Shown: positions 12,120-24,100 of the stretch, in pieces
Layout: every line of letters begins with the position of its first letter
Numbering within the stretch: the stretch's first letter is position 1
NCBI GenBank assembly: GCA_032717465.1
Contig: CM064691.1
Location: 2,737,315 to 2,801,314 of the forward strand
Source: Coenobita brevimanus
Lineage: Eukaryota; Arthropoda; Malacostraca; Decapoda; Coenobitidae
Length of the DNA: 64,000 bases
Direction of reading: 5' to 3'
Position numbers and translations under genes: made by a program
Notes under the pieces: generated by a model
What the model was told of the DNA's origin: nothing
Seen by the model: only the letters and a program-made list of their open reading frames with translations
Databases searched by the model: none

Positions 12120-13870
12120 TAACTACCAACCTCTTCACCCCTTCCTACCTACCTACCTACTTACACCCCTCTCCTACCTACCACTTACACCCCTCATCTA
12201 CCTACCTACTTACACCCCTCATCTACCTACCTACTTACACCCCTCACCTACCTATTTACTTACACCTCTCACCTACCTACTTAGCTGACCATTTCACCCC
12301 TTTCTATCTACCAACATCCTACTTACATCCCTTACCTACCTACTGACCCACCTACCTACCTGTCTACCATCTCACTCCTTCCTATCTACTAACATCCTGC
12401 CTTTCTACCCTCTTGTACTTACGTGCCTACTTACCTACCCATAAAATCGACTTACCTACCTAGCAACCACGCCAAATCTTTCTACCTACTTACATCTTAC
12501 GTTCTAAACCCGTATACCTACCTACCTGCCTGCCTACCTACAGTACTTACCAACCAGCCAGTCCATATCAACTATCGTGTTCTTACTTACATCCTACCTA
12601 CCTTCCTACCAACCCACCTACCTACCTACCAAATCACCTATTATGCTTACATGCTGGTCATCTTCCTACTTACAAGCCGCATCTTGCCTACCTACTCAAA
12701 CTAACTAACTTGCCTGCCTACTTACCTGCCTACCAACCCACCTACTTACCAACTCACCTATCTGTTTGCTCTATTGTCACCTTCCTACTTACAAGACACA
12801 TCTTGCCTACCTACACAAGCTTACCTACCTACCGACCTACCTACCTACCTACTTTCCTGCCAACACACCTACCTACCTACCTACCTACCAAATCACCTAT
12901 ATGCTAACTCTCCAGTCATCTTCCTACTTACAAGCCATATCTTGCCTACCTACAAAAGCTAACTGACCTACCTACCTACCTACCTCCCTACCTACCTACC
13001 TCCCTACTTACCAACACACCTATATGTATGCTCTACAGTCACCGTCCTACTTACAAACCACATCTTGTCTACCTACACAAGCTTACTTACCTACCTACCT
13101 ACCTACCTACTTACCAACTTTCGTATCCCTAACTTACATCCTGTCTACCTACTTACCAACTCATCATACCTACCAACTCACCTACCGGCCTGCTCTGGTC
13201 ATTTTCCTACTTACAAGCCATAGCATGCCTACCTACACAAGACTGCTTACCTACCTACCTCTCTATCTACTACTATATTCTACAAGCACTTCTCTACCTA
13301 CAGACCACACTTTACCTACCTACCTACCTACTTACCTCATACCTACCTACCAACTCCCCAACTTACATTCCCAGTAGTCCTATTCCAACCTACCATACAC
13401 TACGTGCCTACTTACAGAACGCTTCCTACTTACATCCTCGTTATACTGACCTCAATATTCATTTCCTACTAACTTACCAACTTTCATTCTGGCTCACCAC
13501 CTACGTTACTTACCTACTACTAACCTACACCTGATAAGTACTTACCACAATGTGTACTTACCACGTTACCTATTTCTGACATTTTATCCACAGACTACTT
13601 ACCAAGCTAGGTCTTCCTACTTACCAGTCTGCACCTGTGGATCTGCCTACCTACCAATCTATATCCTACCTACCTACTTACCTACCTCGATATACCTACT
13701 TACCTAGCTTTATACATCACTTGCTGACCTACCAACCTATCCTCTCTCTCCCTCTTACCTACATACCTACCTCGACATACCTACTTACCAAGCTATATAC
13801 ATCTTTTGCCGACCTACCAACCTATCCTCTCTCTCCAGCCTACCTACTCACCAATCCACATCCGTTCAAC
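12120..13870. repeat. TACC-rich tetranucleotide domain (1.75 kb)
   Basis: Dominated by CTAC/TACC tetranucleotides mixed with CTTACATCCT, CTTACAAGCCACATCTTGCCTACC and CCAACTCACCTA words. A higher-order unit of roughly 120-130 bp is visible where TTCCTACTTACAAGnCnnATCTTGCCTACCTACnCAAGCT recurs near 12662, 12781, 12921, 13045 and 13205. All open frames here (poly Leu-Pro-Thr-Tyr) are artefacts. Confidence 0.9.
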
Positions 13871-14054
13871 TTGTCACCTGCCCACCACAGCTACCAATCC
13901 ACTAGTGAACCCTCGTTTAGCGCGGATCTCATTTGCACGAAATCAATTTGCACAGAATATAAAATACATACCTCGCTTCCATTTGCGCGGATTATTGACC
14001 ACATTTGCTCGGATCGGATAAAAAAAATAAAAAGCCTTATATGCCAACACACAG

Positions 14055-14550
14055 TGTTGGTATCACATGACAGTATTGTGATACCAACTCTAACGTATAG
14101 AAGTGAAGCTTGGACGTTGTTGGAAGGACACAAGTCAAGAGTGAGAGCAGTGGAAATGAGTTATTTAAGAGGAGCCTGTGGAGTCACATGGAGAGACAGG
14201 CTGACGAATGAGGATATAAAGAAGCGTTGTGGTGTGGATGTGGATGTGATAGGAAGCGTTATGAGGAACACACTGAGGTGGTTTGGCCATGTGGAGAGGA
14301 TGGAGGGTGAAAGACTGACGAAGAGAGTGTATGTGAGTGAGGTGGAGGGGGGAAGAGGGAGGGGGGAAGAGGGAGGGGGAGGCCGAGGATGAGATGGAGG
14401 GATGGGGTGGAGAGGTATATGAGAGAGGGGGGTGTGAGTTGGGAGCAGGGCAGTGAAATGGCGGGGGACAGGGCGACTTGGGGGCGATTTGTTTGTGGCC
14501 ACCCTAAACGGGATTGAGGCGTCTGGCAATAGATAGATAGATAATATATG
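14055..14550 (+). pseudogene. RTE-type retrotransposon C-terminal region and 3' end (copy e, longest)
   Basis: The frame ending at 14392 contains the reverse transcriptase C-terminal signature of RTE-type elements: VIPTLTYRSEAWTL, then AVEMSYLRGACGVTWRDRLT, NEDIKKRCGVDVDV and NTLRWFGHVERMEGERLTKR. The frame is then lost in a slipped GGGGGAAGAGGGA duplication near 14345-14375, and the remaining C-terminus continues in another frame to the conserved CGATTTGTTTGTGGCCACCCTAAACGGGATTG terminus and a (GATA)n tail. The catalytic reverse transcriptase core and the endonuclease are absent, so this is a dead 5'-truncated copy. It defines the family to which the copies at 610, 6491, 10074, 16366, 42000 and 47302 belong. 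Confidence 0.85.
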
Positions 14551-15035
14551 GAAATAGCACCAAAATCGCTCAGACCGAGAAAACTGTGCCATTCAGTGCT
14601 GGTTTGCCAAGAGGTGCACATAACCAACCATCATAAGTGGAAAAAAAAAAAAAAACACTGATTTGACACTTAATATCACATTATTTCGTCTATCCATGAT
14701 CAGTAAGTCGTAGAAGCTGACCTGCACATCATTCACGTACTGTAATTGACTAAAAAAAAATCTAGACGGCTTTAATAGGGACTCTGGGAATATTTTTGGA
14801 TGTTCTCTTGCTCCTTAACAAATAAAAACAATGGGTTTAATGGTCTCTTTTTGTGCATATTTTGTTTTCGTGGCACTTTTGGGGGATGCATTTTACCTAT
14901 TTAAAATCTATACAGTAAATCGATACTTCACCTGTTTACTTATTAGCCTGGTTACTTACAATGATAGCGCTTTACTTAACTCCCTGCCAGCCTACTTATT
15001 GTGTACTAGCATTGAATAATAGTCATATGAGGTAA
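14551..15035. other. no gene seen
   Basis: AT-rich unique sequence with a short A-run at 14641-14655. No supported coding exon. Confidence 0.4.
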
Positions 15036-15039
15036 GAGA

Positions 15040-15430
15040 CAGGAACAAAAAAAAAAGGAGGGAGGGAAGGAGAGGAAGAACTGAACGGAGAGAAGGAAGG
15101 CAGGGAGAGGAAGGAGTATGAGGAGGAGAGAGAGGAAAGCGCGCGGAAAGGAGGGGAAGAAGGTAGAGGGAATAAAGGATAGGAAGGAATGAAGGAAGGA
15201 GAGAAGTCAGTGGCAGGAGGAGGGGGAGGGAGAGGAGGGAATGGAAGAGGAAGAGGAGGAAAGTAGAAGGGAAGACGGGAGAGGAAGGAATGAAAGAGGG
15301 AGAGAAAGAAAGCGCCAACAGGAGGAGAGGGAGAGAAACGAAGGAGAGAGAGGGAGAAAGGCGAGGGAAGGAAAGGAAAAGGAAGGAGTGACGGACGGTG
15401 AAAAGCAAGAGAGGGGGAGGAAAGGGAGTG
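15040..15430. repeat. polypurine GA/GGA tract
   Basis: About 390 bp of GAGG/GAAAGG-rich DNA on the + strand with occasional pyrimidines and no strict period. Spurious Leu/Pro/Ser frames occur on the other strand. Confidence 0.85.
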
Positions 15431-16365
15431 TGAGATCATTTCATTGTGTCTGAGGAGTAAAACGGACTAAGTTACTGATCTTGACTTCTGTTCCTGCCAC
15501 TGATAGGCAAATATCCCACAAGCAACATCGCTCGTATTGGAAGGGATCGTCTTTCAATCTTTTCATTGAATCCCGTGTTATTTTTTGGTTCGTTCTTGCT
15601 ATCTTAGGCTATTTTATTCATCTTTGGAGAGTCACCTAGTAGTGGTGGGGTTAATGAGGGTTATTTCTGATCCCTCTAGTTGGTAAAAAGTATTCTAACG
15701 AGTAATATCATGATAAAATAAAAATATACATAGTAAAGAAGTCCTCGAAATGGAGAGGTGAAGAAGACTCCCTACCACCTCTTCCTTACCAGGATTTTGC
15801 TGCATACGGCATGGTAATATTTTCCTACTTATTATTCATGTAGTCTATGTATATTAAAGTGACCTAAATTACACACGCCAACATAAGTTCTAGAGTCGGT
15901 TCATTTTCATACGGGGGAACTGGGTGCGTCTCACAACTTGAATACTAAATTGTGGTTGCGTGAAATTTGATGAGATTTCGCAATGAGGTACGAATGAGTC
16001 TCCTTGGTCACTAGTCAAATCCACCCTCCACTCTGAGTACACTTGGTCATAAACTGAGTTGAAAGGGGTTAAGGACCCTTCTCAGTCGAAGATAAACCAT
16101 TACGTAAAATATATCGCAAAGAAAAGATGCAAGAATGCCTCCTAAGCAGACGAGAATATCAGCCTTAATTATATAACCACCAACTGAAGCAATGACCAAA
16201 AAAAGGGATTCAAGAGCAGCAGACCTACTGTATATGGCAAGCATTTTTTTCCACATAATTTTATACTGGATTTATAGAGACGTAAATTTTTATCATTAGT
16301 GCACGTACAGTATTTTTTCCTTCAAACTAACGTAAAAAATGGAGAGTTGATTTTATATCCCGTTG
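15431..16365. other. no gene seen; diverged Pal-1 half
   Basis: A diverged Pal-1 half lies near 15600-15665 (AGGCTATTTTATTCATCTTTGG..GGTGGGGTTAATGAGG). A 69-residue minus-strand hydrophobic frame at 16047-16256 has no supporting context. Otherwise featureless. Confidence 0.4.
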
Positions 16366-16533
16366 TTATGGAGTTGAGAGGTATGTGAGGGAGGGAGGAG
16401 TTGAGAGGTATGTGAGGGAGGGAGGAGTGAGCTGGGGGGAGGGCAGTCAAATGGTGGGTGACAGCGACTAGAAGGCGTTCTGTCTGCGGCCACCCTTTGC
16501 GGGATTAGGGCGTCGGGTTATAGATAGATAAGT
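16366..16533 (+). mobile_element. RTE-type retrotransposon 3' end (copy f)
   Basis: GTGAGCTGGGGGGAGGGCAGT..GGTGGGTGACAGCGACTAGAAGGCGTTCTGTCTGCGGCCACCCTTTGCGGGATTAGGGCGTC, then GATAGATA. A ~27-bp unit (GAGTTGAGAGGTATGTGAGGGAGGGAG) is duplicated in tandem at its left end. Non-coding. Confidence 0.75.
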
Positions 16534-18899
16534 TATTGCAATCCTTACTGTAAAAATATCGCACCTTATAAAGGATACATACTACTTAATCTGGTTACAG
16601 CAAATTACTATATACTGCATCTTTGTAAAACGTTAACTGGTAGTCAGGCCTGCACATGCACGAACACGGGGTAAACAAGAGGAACGTCAATCAGTGCTGT
16701 CTCGCGAATCGCACTTACAAAAGGTTACTTGGGAGAAATCGTAACGTCTTTAACGATTCCTTCTGCTCATTACACCTCTATGTACTTCTATATGTTGTTG
16801 ATGAAAACTATTTCGATATCAGAACGACGTGAATAGCATACAAGAAAACGTGGAAGTGTAATATGAAAATAAATGAAGAACAACGTGCTACGAAGCCTTT
16901 CATACCACTTAGCATACGGCCATAAGGGTAGCGTGAGGCTCGTTGGTCTGGTTTGGGCCGCCTCTGTCATTTTATGCTCTGCCCTCCGCCACGTCAGCTC
17001 TGCCGTGACTCTGACGAAACAGAGCCTTACCTGCTTGCCGTGTAATTAAACTGTCAGTCATGAATACCTTGCCTTGTCGTCGTGTACAGAATAACCTGAA
17101 AATAACCCACTTGCCTGTATTTTGTTTGCTGATGTGGGCGTGGGTGTGGCCGTGGGAGCAGGATATGACTAAATAATGCAGGATAGACATTGACAACGCT
17201 GATTAAGCCGTACCCGCTACACACGAGCAGTCGCCCGGTAGAATGAGAGAATAGCAAAATATATATGGGCTACCTTGTGTTTGTGTTACTCTGTATAATG
17301 AATTTAAAAACATATTGTCACACGGGTAGTAAGGCAGGGTGCATGCTTGACTCACTGCCCGGTACTGCTGCTCTGTCTCACATTTAACCTTTATCTCAAC
17401 CTGCTTTCCTCAGTACCCCTTACAAGTCTCCAGAGCTAGCGTAACACTGTATTTGTTATTGGGTTGCCTACATACTACCGTCTTAGCCATCGTATGTAAA
17501 CTTTTCCTATTAAACACAGCTGCATGATGAGCTTAAAAGTCGGACCAAAACTCGTGCATCTGGCCAATAAGAACACTACCCCATTTGAGTATACATGTAA
17601 TTCTTTGACTTGAAATAAATGACGCTAAATCAAGACACAAACACAGACACGCGACTTATTAAGCTCTCTCTCTCTCTCTCGCCTAAATAATGTGGTTCAG
17701 TCGGTCTCTCACGCAGTCTGCTACGTTATCATTTTGCCACACTGTCTGGCGCAGGTCTTCCTTACATCATGACTGCTTATACATTTTTTTTCTTTTTTAA
17801 AATATCATCTCTTGTAGGAATCTCTCTCATTCCACAAGTCCCAAAGGAGAAGGAGAACCCTCAGTTTTTTACTATTATTTTTAAGTACGTAAGGAAGGAC
17901 GAAGCTAGACTCTATGATTGTTAACAACACTCTTGACTGTGGGATGCACGCTGAGGAAATCTAATAATGATCGGCGCTTCACAAATATCCGCTAAAAATT
18001 GGGGGTTTAGCATAGTAACTTCCTCCTTGTGAATTAAGCTATAAGAGGACGGATGGGCAGTTCAATACAGTCTCTTCTTGTAGTCCTGAGTTATCTTCTA
18101 TCGCTGCGTCGTTTTGGTATGTACGTGTATTCTGTCCTCTCGTGTGCTGTTATAGTGTATTTACAGTTGTCTGCGGCAATGTTTTTTATCCTGCATATCC
18201 CTCACAAGGCGTAGTGGCTGCACTGTAAACCTTTATTTTATACACCGCCCACTTCAACTTCCCCTAAAAAGGCTTTGTATTTAGAGCTATCTCAAGAAAT
18301 TAAGCCCGGAATATGGTGAAAGTCATGAGAAAGTGCTGTGGGGTGTTGAAGAAGGTTAGGTGTAAACTTCATTACTCCCTTCTCTATAAATGGTGTCACC
18401 TAAACTACATCAAATCGTCAGTTTGGCAGCACGAATAGAATGATATATACGGCATTGTCACACTTCCTGGCACACAGTTTGTTGATGTGTCTGCAGTGCA
18501 AAGTTTCTCTACTAGACCCACCTGTCTGCAAAACTTCCTGCCTGAAATGTACTCCCTAGAAAACACTAAATTTGGACGGTAGGTACATGTGCCAAAGAGG
18601 GTGACATGTGAGGGACTGATGGATTTCTGGGAACAGATTGTCAAGCCTTTGGTCCAAATCGGAAAACAATGAATCCATCCAGTTTATAACCACCTTATTT
18701 AACCTGTTTTCTCCTTGTTCTTCACGTATTGCCACTCTCTACCTATCCAAAGTACACCTCCATCCCACCTTCTAACTTTTTTTTGCTGCGGTGTACCAAC
18801 TCTATTATACGAGTATTCCTGCCAATGTTAGAAGGATTGCATAAACCTCAGAAGACCTGCAGTATTGTTAATATTAGCAGATTAACAGATATTTTGCTG

Positions 18900-18902
<3 letters not shown>
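16534..18902. other. no gene seen in 2.4 kb
   Basis: No conserved coding block, RNA gene or recognisable repeat was found, apart from a short (CT)9 near 17664 and T-runs. The region may hold introns or regulatory DNA of genes outside the window, but nothing in the sequence shows it. Confidence 0.35.

Positions 18903-18957
<55 letters not shown>
18903..18957. repeat. (GA)n microsatellite
   Basis: 27 uninterrupted GA units. A Pal-1-like CCAGAAGATTTTATTCAGCTC lies just downstream at about 18971. Confidence 0.98.
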
Positions 18958-18960
<3 letters not shown>

Positions 18961-19459
18961 CTGTAACTAGCACCAGAAGATTTTATTCAGCTCAAAGAAA
19001 CATACAACAGGCAAAGGTCAAGAGCACCATAATCACAACACACACACAACTACGGTATATTATAAAAACTAAGGACGCAATGGGAAAAATAAAACTCCCA
19101 CCTTTTTATATCAATACCTAAAGAACGTGGCAAAGATACAATAACACACCTATCAACACCTATCAACTACACGAAGGGGTCACTAAGGCAGATAATAAAT
19201 TCTAAGTCCTGGCCTTCCTCCAAAAAAAATGACCTGCAGTATTAGGTTTACATTCCTAGCTTTGGTTTGAGGTTTGAACACATGTGGCTTTTCCATCTCA
19301 TTTTTAACATCTTTCTGCGCTGTGGGATGCAAGCTGGTATATTAGCCTATGCGTGAAATAATCTATGCGGTCTACAAATATTTTCAAAAACTGCGGGCCT
19401 GATTGTACCTTCTTGTAATTGATTCTTGGCGATTTTTTCCCATTTGTCTTCGTATATTT

Positions 19460-19564
19460 CCAGACGATTTAAAGGGCAACGTTTCAAACTGGAGGGGTTG
19501 GATATCGCCTTCATTAACCTCTACACTACGAGAGGCTTTTTCTAAGTTAAATAAAATCGTCTGG
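19460..19564. mobile_element. Pal-1 hairpin repeat, best-preserved copy
   Basis: CCAGACGATTT starts the left arm and AAGTTAAATAAAATCGTCTGG ends the right arm, 105 bp in total. The interior has AAACTGGAGGGGTTGGATATCGCC, TTCATTAACCTCTACACTACGAGAGGC. The two arms pair over about 20 bp with a second inner pairing (ACTGGAGGGGTT against AACCTCTACACT). This copy gives the clearest family consensus in the window. Confidence 0.8.
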
Positions 19565-19689
19565 TAGAAGCAAGATTAAACTAAAAATATGCGTCACCGA
19601 ACTGAAGGGGTTAGTAACAAGGATTTTATTACCTATTTTATTCATAGATCTTCCTCATCAATAAAGAGACTCATTAATTAAAGGTATCC

Positions 19690-19890
19690 GCCCAGTACCT
19701 ACTTACATGTCTACTTACATATCTTTGCCATCAACCAACAAACTCATAAGCTATATACCTACTCATTACCTACCTACTGACTGGCCACTGCTACCTACAT
19801 ACCCAGCCACCTACCAATCTACTCCGAATTATCTACATTTATCACTCAGTAACCTTCACCTACCCACTTACTCACTCGTTATCCAGTTAC
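19690..19890. repeat. TACC/CTAC-rich patch
   Basis: GTACCTACTTACATGTCTACTTACAT and CCTACCTACTGAC..CTACCTACATACCCAGCCACCTACC resemble the 12-13.9 kb domain but are shorter and more diverged. Confidence 0.6.
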
Positions 19891-19944
19891 TGTTTCATAA
19901 TTCAGTACACCTCTGCTCACTCTCTGCTTTTTAATGCTTCCAAC

Positions 19945-20232
19945 TCTGGGCATAGACAAGACAGTTCGTTCCCTAAGGCACAGCGGTCCTCCAACGTGCC
20001 ACAGACCTACACATCTCACCACATTGGCTCCAGTTTCTCACGGCCATAGTGATGTTAGGGTGTACTGGTGTAAATTTAGCAAGGGTGTCTTTAATAAATG
20101 TCAATGGGTCGTGGGGAATATCACTAAAGGCTGGCTGACCGAAATTCAGATCATCAGAATGATCTCTTTCCCAGCAGGAGATCGAACTTGCGTCCTTTGA
20201 GATTGCAGACTACTTCTCCACACACCTGCCTA
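19945..20232 (-). mobile_element. tRNA-like SINE, copy 1
   Basis: On the minus strand the 5' head reads GGAGAAGTAGTCTGCAATCTCAAAGGACGCAAGTTCGATCTCCTGCTGGG, containing a B-box (AGTTCGATCTC). The head and the ~200-bp body (TTnCTCCCTnnGnCACAGnn..CACnACAnTGCT in + orientation) resemble the sequence at 37222-37545, so these are two copies of one RNA polymerase III-derived SINE family. The A-box is degraded in this copy. Confidence 0.6.
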
Positions 20233-20344
20233 CACACCTGCCCAGTCCTAGACGATGGGAAAGTGAGCGTATTGATTTTACATTTTTTTTTTCTCCTGTG
20301 CGTCTTTCACGACCAAAGTTTCTTCATCTGCCCTAGACATTCAC

Positions 20345-21118
20345 TTTTGAGGGGGAGGAGAGAGTGAAGGACGGAAGGAAGGAAGAGAAGAGGGAGGGGA
20401 GGATGGGGGAGGGAGGAGAAGGAAGGGAAGAGGGAGGGCAGGATGGGTAAGGGAGGAGAAGGAAGGGAAGAGGGAGGGGAGGATGGGGGAGGGAGGAGAA
20501 GGAAGGGAAGAGGGAGGGGAGGATGGGTAAGGGAGGAGAAGGAAGGGAAGAGGGAGGGGAGGATGGGGGAGGGAGGAGAAGGAAGGGAAGAGGGAGGGGA
20601 GGATGGGGGAGGGAGGAGAAGGAAGGGAAGAGGGAGGGGAGGGTGGGGGAGGGAGGAGAAGGAAGGGAAGAGGGAGGGCAGGATGGGGGAGGGAGGAGAA
20701 GGAAGGGAAGAGGGAGGGCAGGATGGGGGAGGGAGGAGAAGGCAGGGATGAAGTGGGGAGAGAATCAGAAAAAGCTGAATTTGAAGCATGCTCGAGGGAC
20801 GAATTGAGAGGGGGTGTAGGGAAGAGGAGAAAGAGGGGAAGGGAGGGGGAGGGTGATGAGGGTCACTGGAGAGGGGAAGGGCAGTGGGGGAGGAGATATG
20901 ATGGTGAGGGTGGTGGTGAGTGGGAGTGTGGGGAGGGGGAGAAAACAAGGGGAGCAGATGATTTGGGGAGGAGGGCTAGGGAAGGGATGGGTTGGGGAGG
21001 GGGGAGGAGTGGGCTAAGGAGAGGCCCTGGGAGTGGAGGCAGAAAAAGTTGGCACTGTGGTGGGGGGGAGGGGAAGAGACTGGGAGGGAGGAGGTAGCGT
21101 GTGGTGGAGGGAGGGGGC
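20345..21118. repeat. polypurine tract with a 40-bp minisatellite
   Basis: About 770 bp of nearly pure purine on the + strand. From about 20371 to 20745 it is a regular tandem array of roughly nine 40-bp units (GGGAGGAGAAGGAAGGGAAG, then AGGGAGGGGAGGATGGGGGA), and from 20745 it becomes irregular GGGGAGG/GGTGG DNA. It ends about 10 bp before the TATA box of the cuticle gene. The Gly/Arg/Glu frames on the + strand are artefacts. Confidence 0.93.
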
Positions 21119-21127
21119 AGGTGGAAG

Positions 21128-21184
21128 TATATATGGAGTGAGGTTCCCTTCTGCATCACACTTGACTCGACTCAGTCACTCAAG
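21128..21184 (+). promoter_or_regulatory. core promoter and 5' UTR of cuticle gene
   Basis: A TATATAT box at 21128-21134 lies 30 bp upstream of an initiator-like TCACAC (A at 21158). A better arthropod initiator, TCAGTC, lies at 21172-21177 but is 44 bp from the TATA box. Either gives a very short leader (about 11-27 nt) before the ATG at 21185. TATA box plus short leader is usual for arthropod cuticle protein genes. The exact start site is inferred. Confidence 0.7.
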
Positions 21185-24100
21185 ATGAACGCTAAGGTAA
21201 GATGAGGAGGCTTGAGGAGAGAATCAAAGTTAAGAGATCTACACAGAGATAAATGAAGGGAGAGCTGGCTGTGTTTATTGGATTATAGAACAACATAATA
21301 TCAAAGCACAGAGATGACACAGAACTAAATGGAGGGACAGCTGGTAGTCAGAGTATTTTAGAGTCTGCTGAAGAACTATACTTAAGTAAATGAAAGGATA
21401 GCTTGTAATCAGAACATATATTTAAAACAGCACAGATTTTTCGCAAGGAACCCATTATTTCTTTGGAACATTAAAAACACACAGAGACTATGTTTTACCC
21501 AAGCTAAGTCTACAGATAATGGATCGAATAATGCTTTTGATTATTGAAGCACTGAGTTAAAGAAAGCAGTTGGATACTGAATATGAGTAACGATAAATTA
21601 ACTGTTTTTAGACTGGCTAATCGCATAGATGAGAGGATGATGATAATTCACTGCCCTTACTTTACTTGGGTATTTTAACTGGGCTAAATCCAGACTATGT
21701 TACTGAGATTAAGGGATTTTTAGTAGTCTGAAGGTTAACAGAGAGCTTTCAACCCTCTAATTACTAGAATACCGCTCAAGTAAAATAAAACAATGAGTAG
21801 ACAAAAGGTGAAAGGGTTCAGTATGAGTGTCTAGTGTACATATAGATTCAAACAAAGCAGATGCTAATGAATTTCATGATACAATGTTCATTTGATTTTT
21901 AAATGTATTGTACTCCCTCATCTACGTTCCCGGCCTTAATATTTTTCTTTCGTTCTCCTTTTCCTCTTACTTAAGCCCAACTTGAGGGCGTATCCAGAGA
22001 GATTTTTGATTGCATTTCAGACCCTTTTCCCTCCTCGCTGTAGGCATAATTTTGCATAACTTTCTTTCCTTCTTTTTCTTTAGTTTTTTTTTTTAACCCC
22101 AGTCTCTTCCATCCCTCACGAAATTATGGGCCAGTGATATTTGGCAAGTGGAGCATGTCACCCCTTCCTGCCGTCCTCCATATCTTCATGTTGCTCTTCA
22201 TGCCTCTCAACAGAATTCTTTCTCTCATCTTTCCAGAATTCTTACTCTTTCTTCCTCTTTCCTTCCTCTCCTTATTTCCTCTCTGTTGAATCTCCTCACT
22301 TATTTCCTCTTATTTCCTCTTTACTGAATCCCAACTCTGATTTCCTCTCTGCCTAATATCCATTCTCCTTTCCTCTCTGTCGTATCCCTTCCCTTGTGTC
22401 CTTGTAATGCATCCCCAATCTTCTTTCTTCTGTGCAGAATATTTCCTCCCCTTTCCTCTCGCTGAATCCTTACATTCATTTCATGCCTACTTAATACCTG
22501 TCATTTTGCCTCTACTGAATCCCTACACTCATTTCCTCCCTGTTTATTACCTACTTTCCTTTTCTCATTACAGAATCTTTACTCTCCCCTCTCTTTTGAA
22601 TCCCTACTATCACCTCTCTTTTCAATCCCTACTCTTTCCTCCCTTCTGAATCCCTACTATCCTTGCTACTCTACTCAACCACTATTTTCTCTTCTCGTCT
22701 GCCAAATACACACATTGCATTCCTTTCACTGAACCCCTTCAATCATTCTCTCTGCTGAATCTCCACTCACGCCACCACCACCCTCCCCACCTCCATCTCT
22801 ACAACATCCACTGCCAATTCAGTACCTCCCTTCAGTTTCATATGTCTGTCCTCTCTCGCACACAGCTATTATACTCACGACAGACCAACAGGTAAATATA
22901 TTCGATTGACATAAGCTGGTTCAGGGGGTACAATACTAAAGTTGTTCCAAACCATAAGAAAGTTAATGTTCTCTTCAGTTTCCTGTGTTTGTCCTTCACC
23001 CCACGTAGGTCCACACTTCAAGCCATATTTTAGATTTCACAGGGGACACATAACACCTCTTCCTCAGCGATTTATTTTGCAACTTACACCTACTCTCTTA
23101 GGTTGTGTGTTTACTTAATAACATACAAGAGGATCATCAGGTCCATGTGCAAAATAAATCGGTGAAGCAAAGGCGTTAAGCTACAGGAGACACGTAACAC
23201 CTCTTCCTCAACGATTTATTTTGCATTTTATACCTACTCTCTCTTTTATGCTGCGTGTCTACTTAATATCCACACAGCATCTGTTACATAGAAGAGGATT
23301 ATCAGGGTCCATGAGCAAAATGAATCGGTGAAGCAAAGGCGCAAAGCTACTAAGGCAACTAGATCTACGGCTCTCTGACTCCCTCCTCCCCCACAGATCC
23401 TTCTCCTGTTGGCTCTGGTTGCTGTGGCCGCCGCTGACAGGCCCAGACCATCCTACAGCGCGCCTCCTCCCGTAAGTTACAGTGCAGTAGGATTTCAAAG
23501 CCTCAACTCCACTATCTAAAGTCTGTCAAAATTCAGCGCTACTTCTGAAAGGGTCTACCAGCAGTTCTAAGCCTGATTGATACTAGAGAGCATTCCTAAA
23601 CTTCATTCAAATATCTGAAAGTAGCGGCAGTCTTTAGCATATGTCGCTTAACTTATTCAGAAGTGTTTATTCTTTAAGAGGAAACCATCTGAAGGAAGTA
23701 GGAGTAAACAATAATATAAAACCGGGTAGTAATGAAGTCCTTGATCATCAGCTGTCTTTACCTACCCCACTACAGCCAAAACGGTAATAGGAAAATTCGT
23801 AGTGATGAATATGGTTGATTATTTTTGCTCACCTGCCTATGTACAGTCAAAATAATAATGTAAATAGTCGATGGAATGAAGTGCTTGATCATCAGTTGTC
23901 TTTACCTACACAACTACTGCCAAAACAATAATATAAAGACTCGTAGTAATGATGTGGTTGATTATTTCTCCTTACCTGCTCCCACCACAATCAAAACAAT
24001 AACATAAAAGTCAAAACAATAACATAAGAAGTCGATGGAATGAAGTGCTTGATCATCGGTTGTTCTCATCTACCTCACAACAGCCACCACAACCCACCTA

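Noticed and set aside
12423..13377. Frames rich in Leu-Pro-Thr-Tyr
   Set aside because: Translation of TACC tetranucleotide repeats.
13637..14060. Upstream part of the frame leading into the RTE fragment
   Set aside because: It is TACC-repeat translation joined by chance to the RTE C-terminal segment that starts near 14055.
16047..16256. Small membrane protein (69 residues, minus strand)
   Set aside because: Hydrophobic by T-rich composition; no promoter, splice site or recognisable family.
20307..21159. Gly/Arg/Glu and Pro/Ser/Leu frames upstream of the cuticle gene
   Set aside because: Translation of the 40-bp purine minisatellite on either strand.
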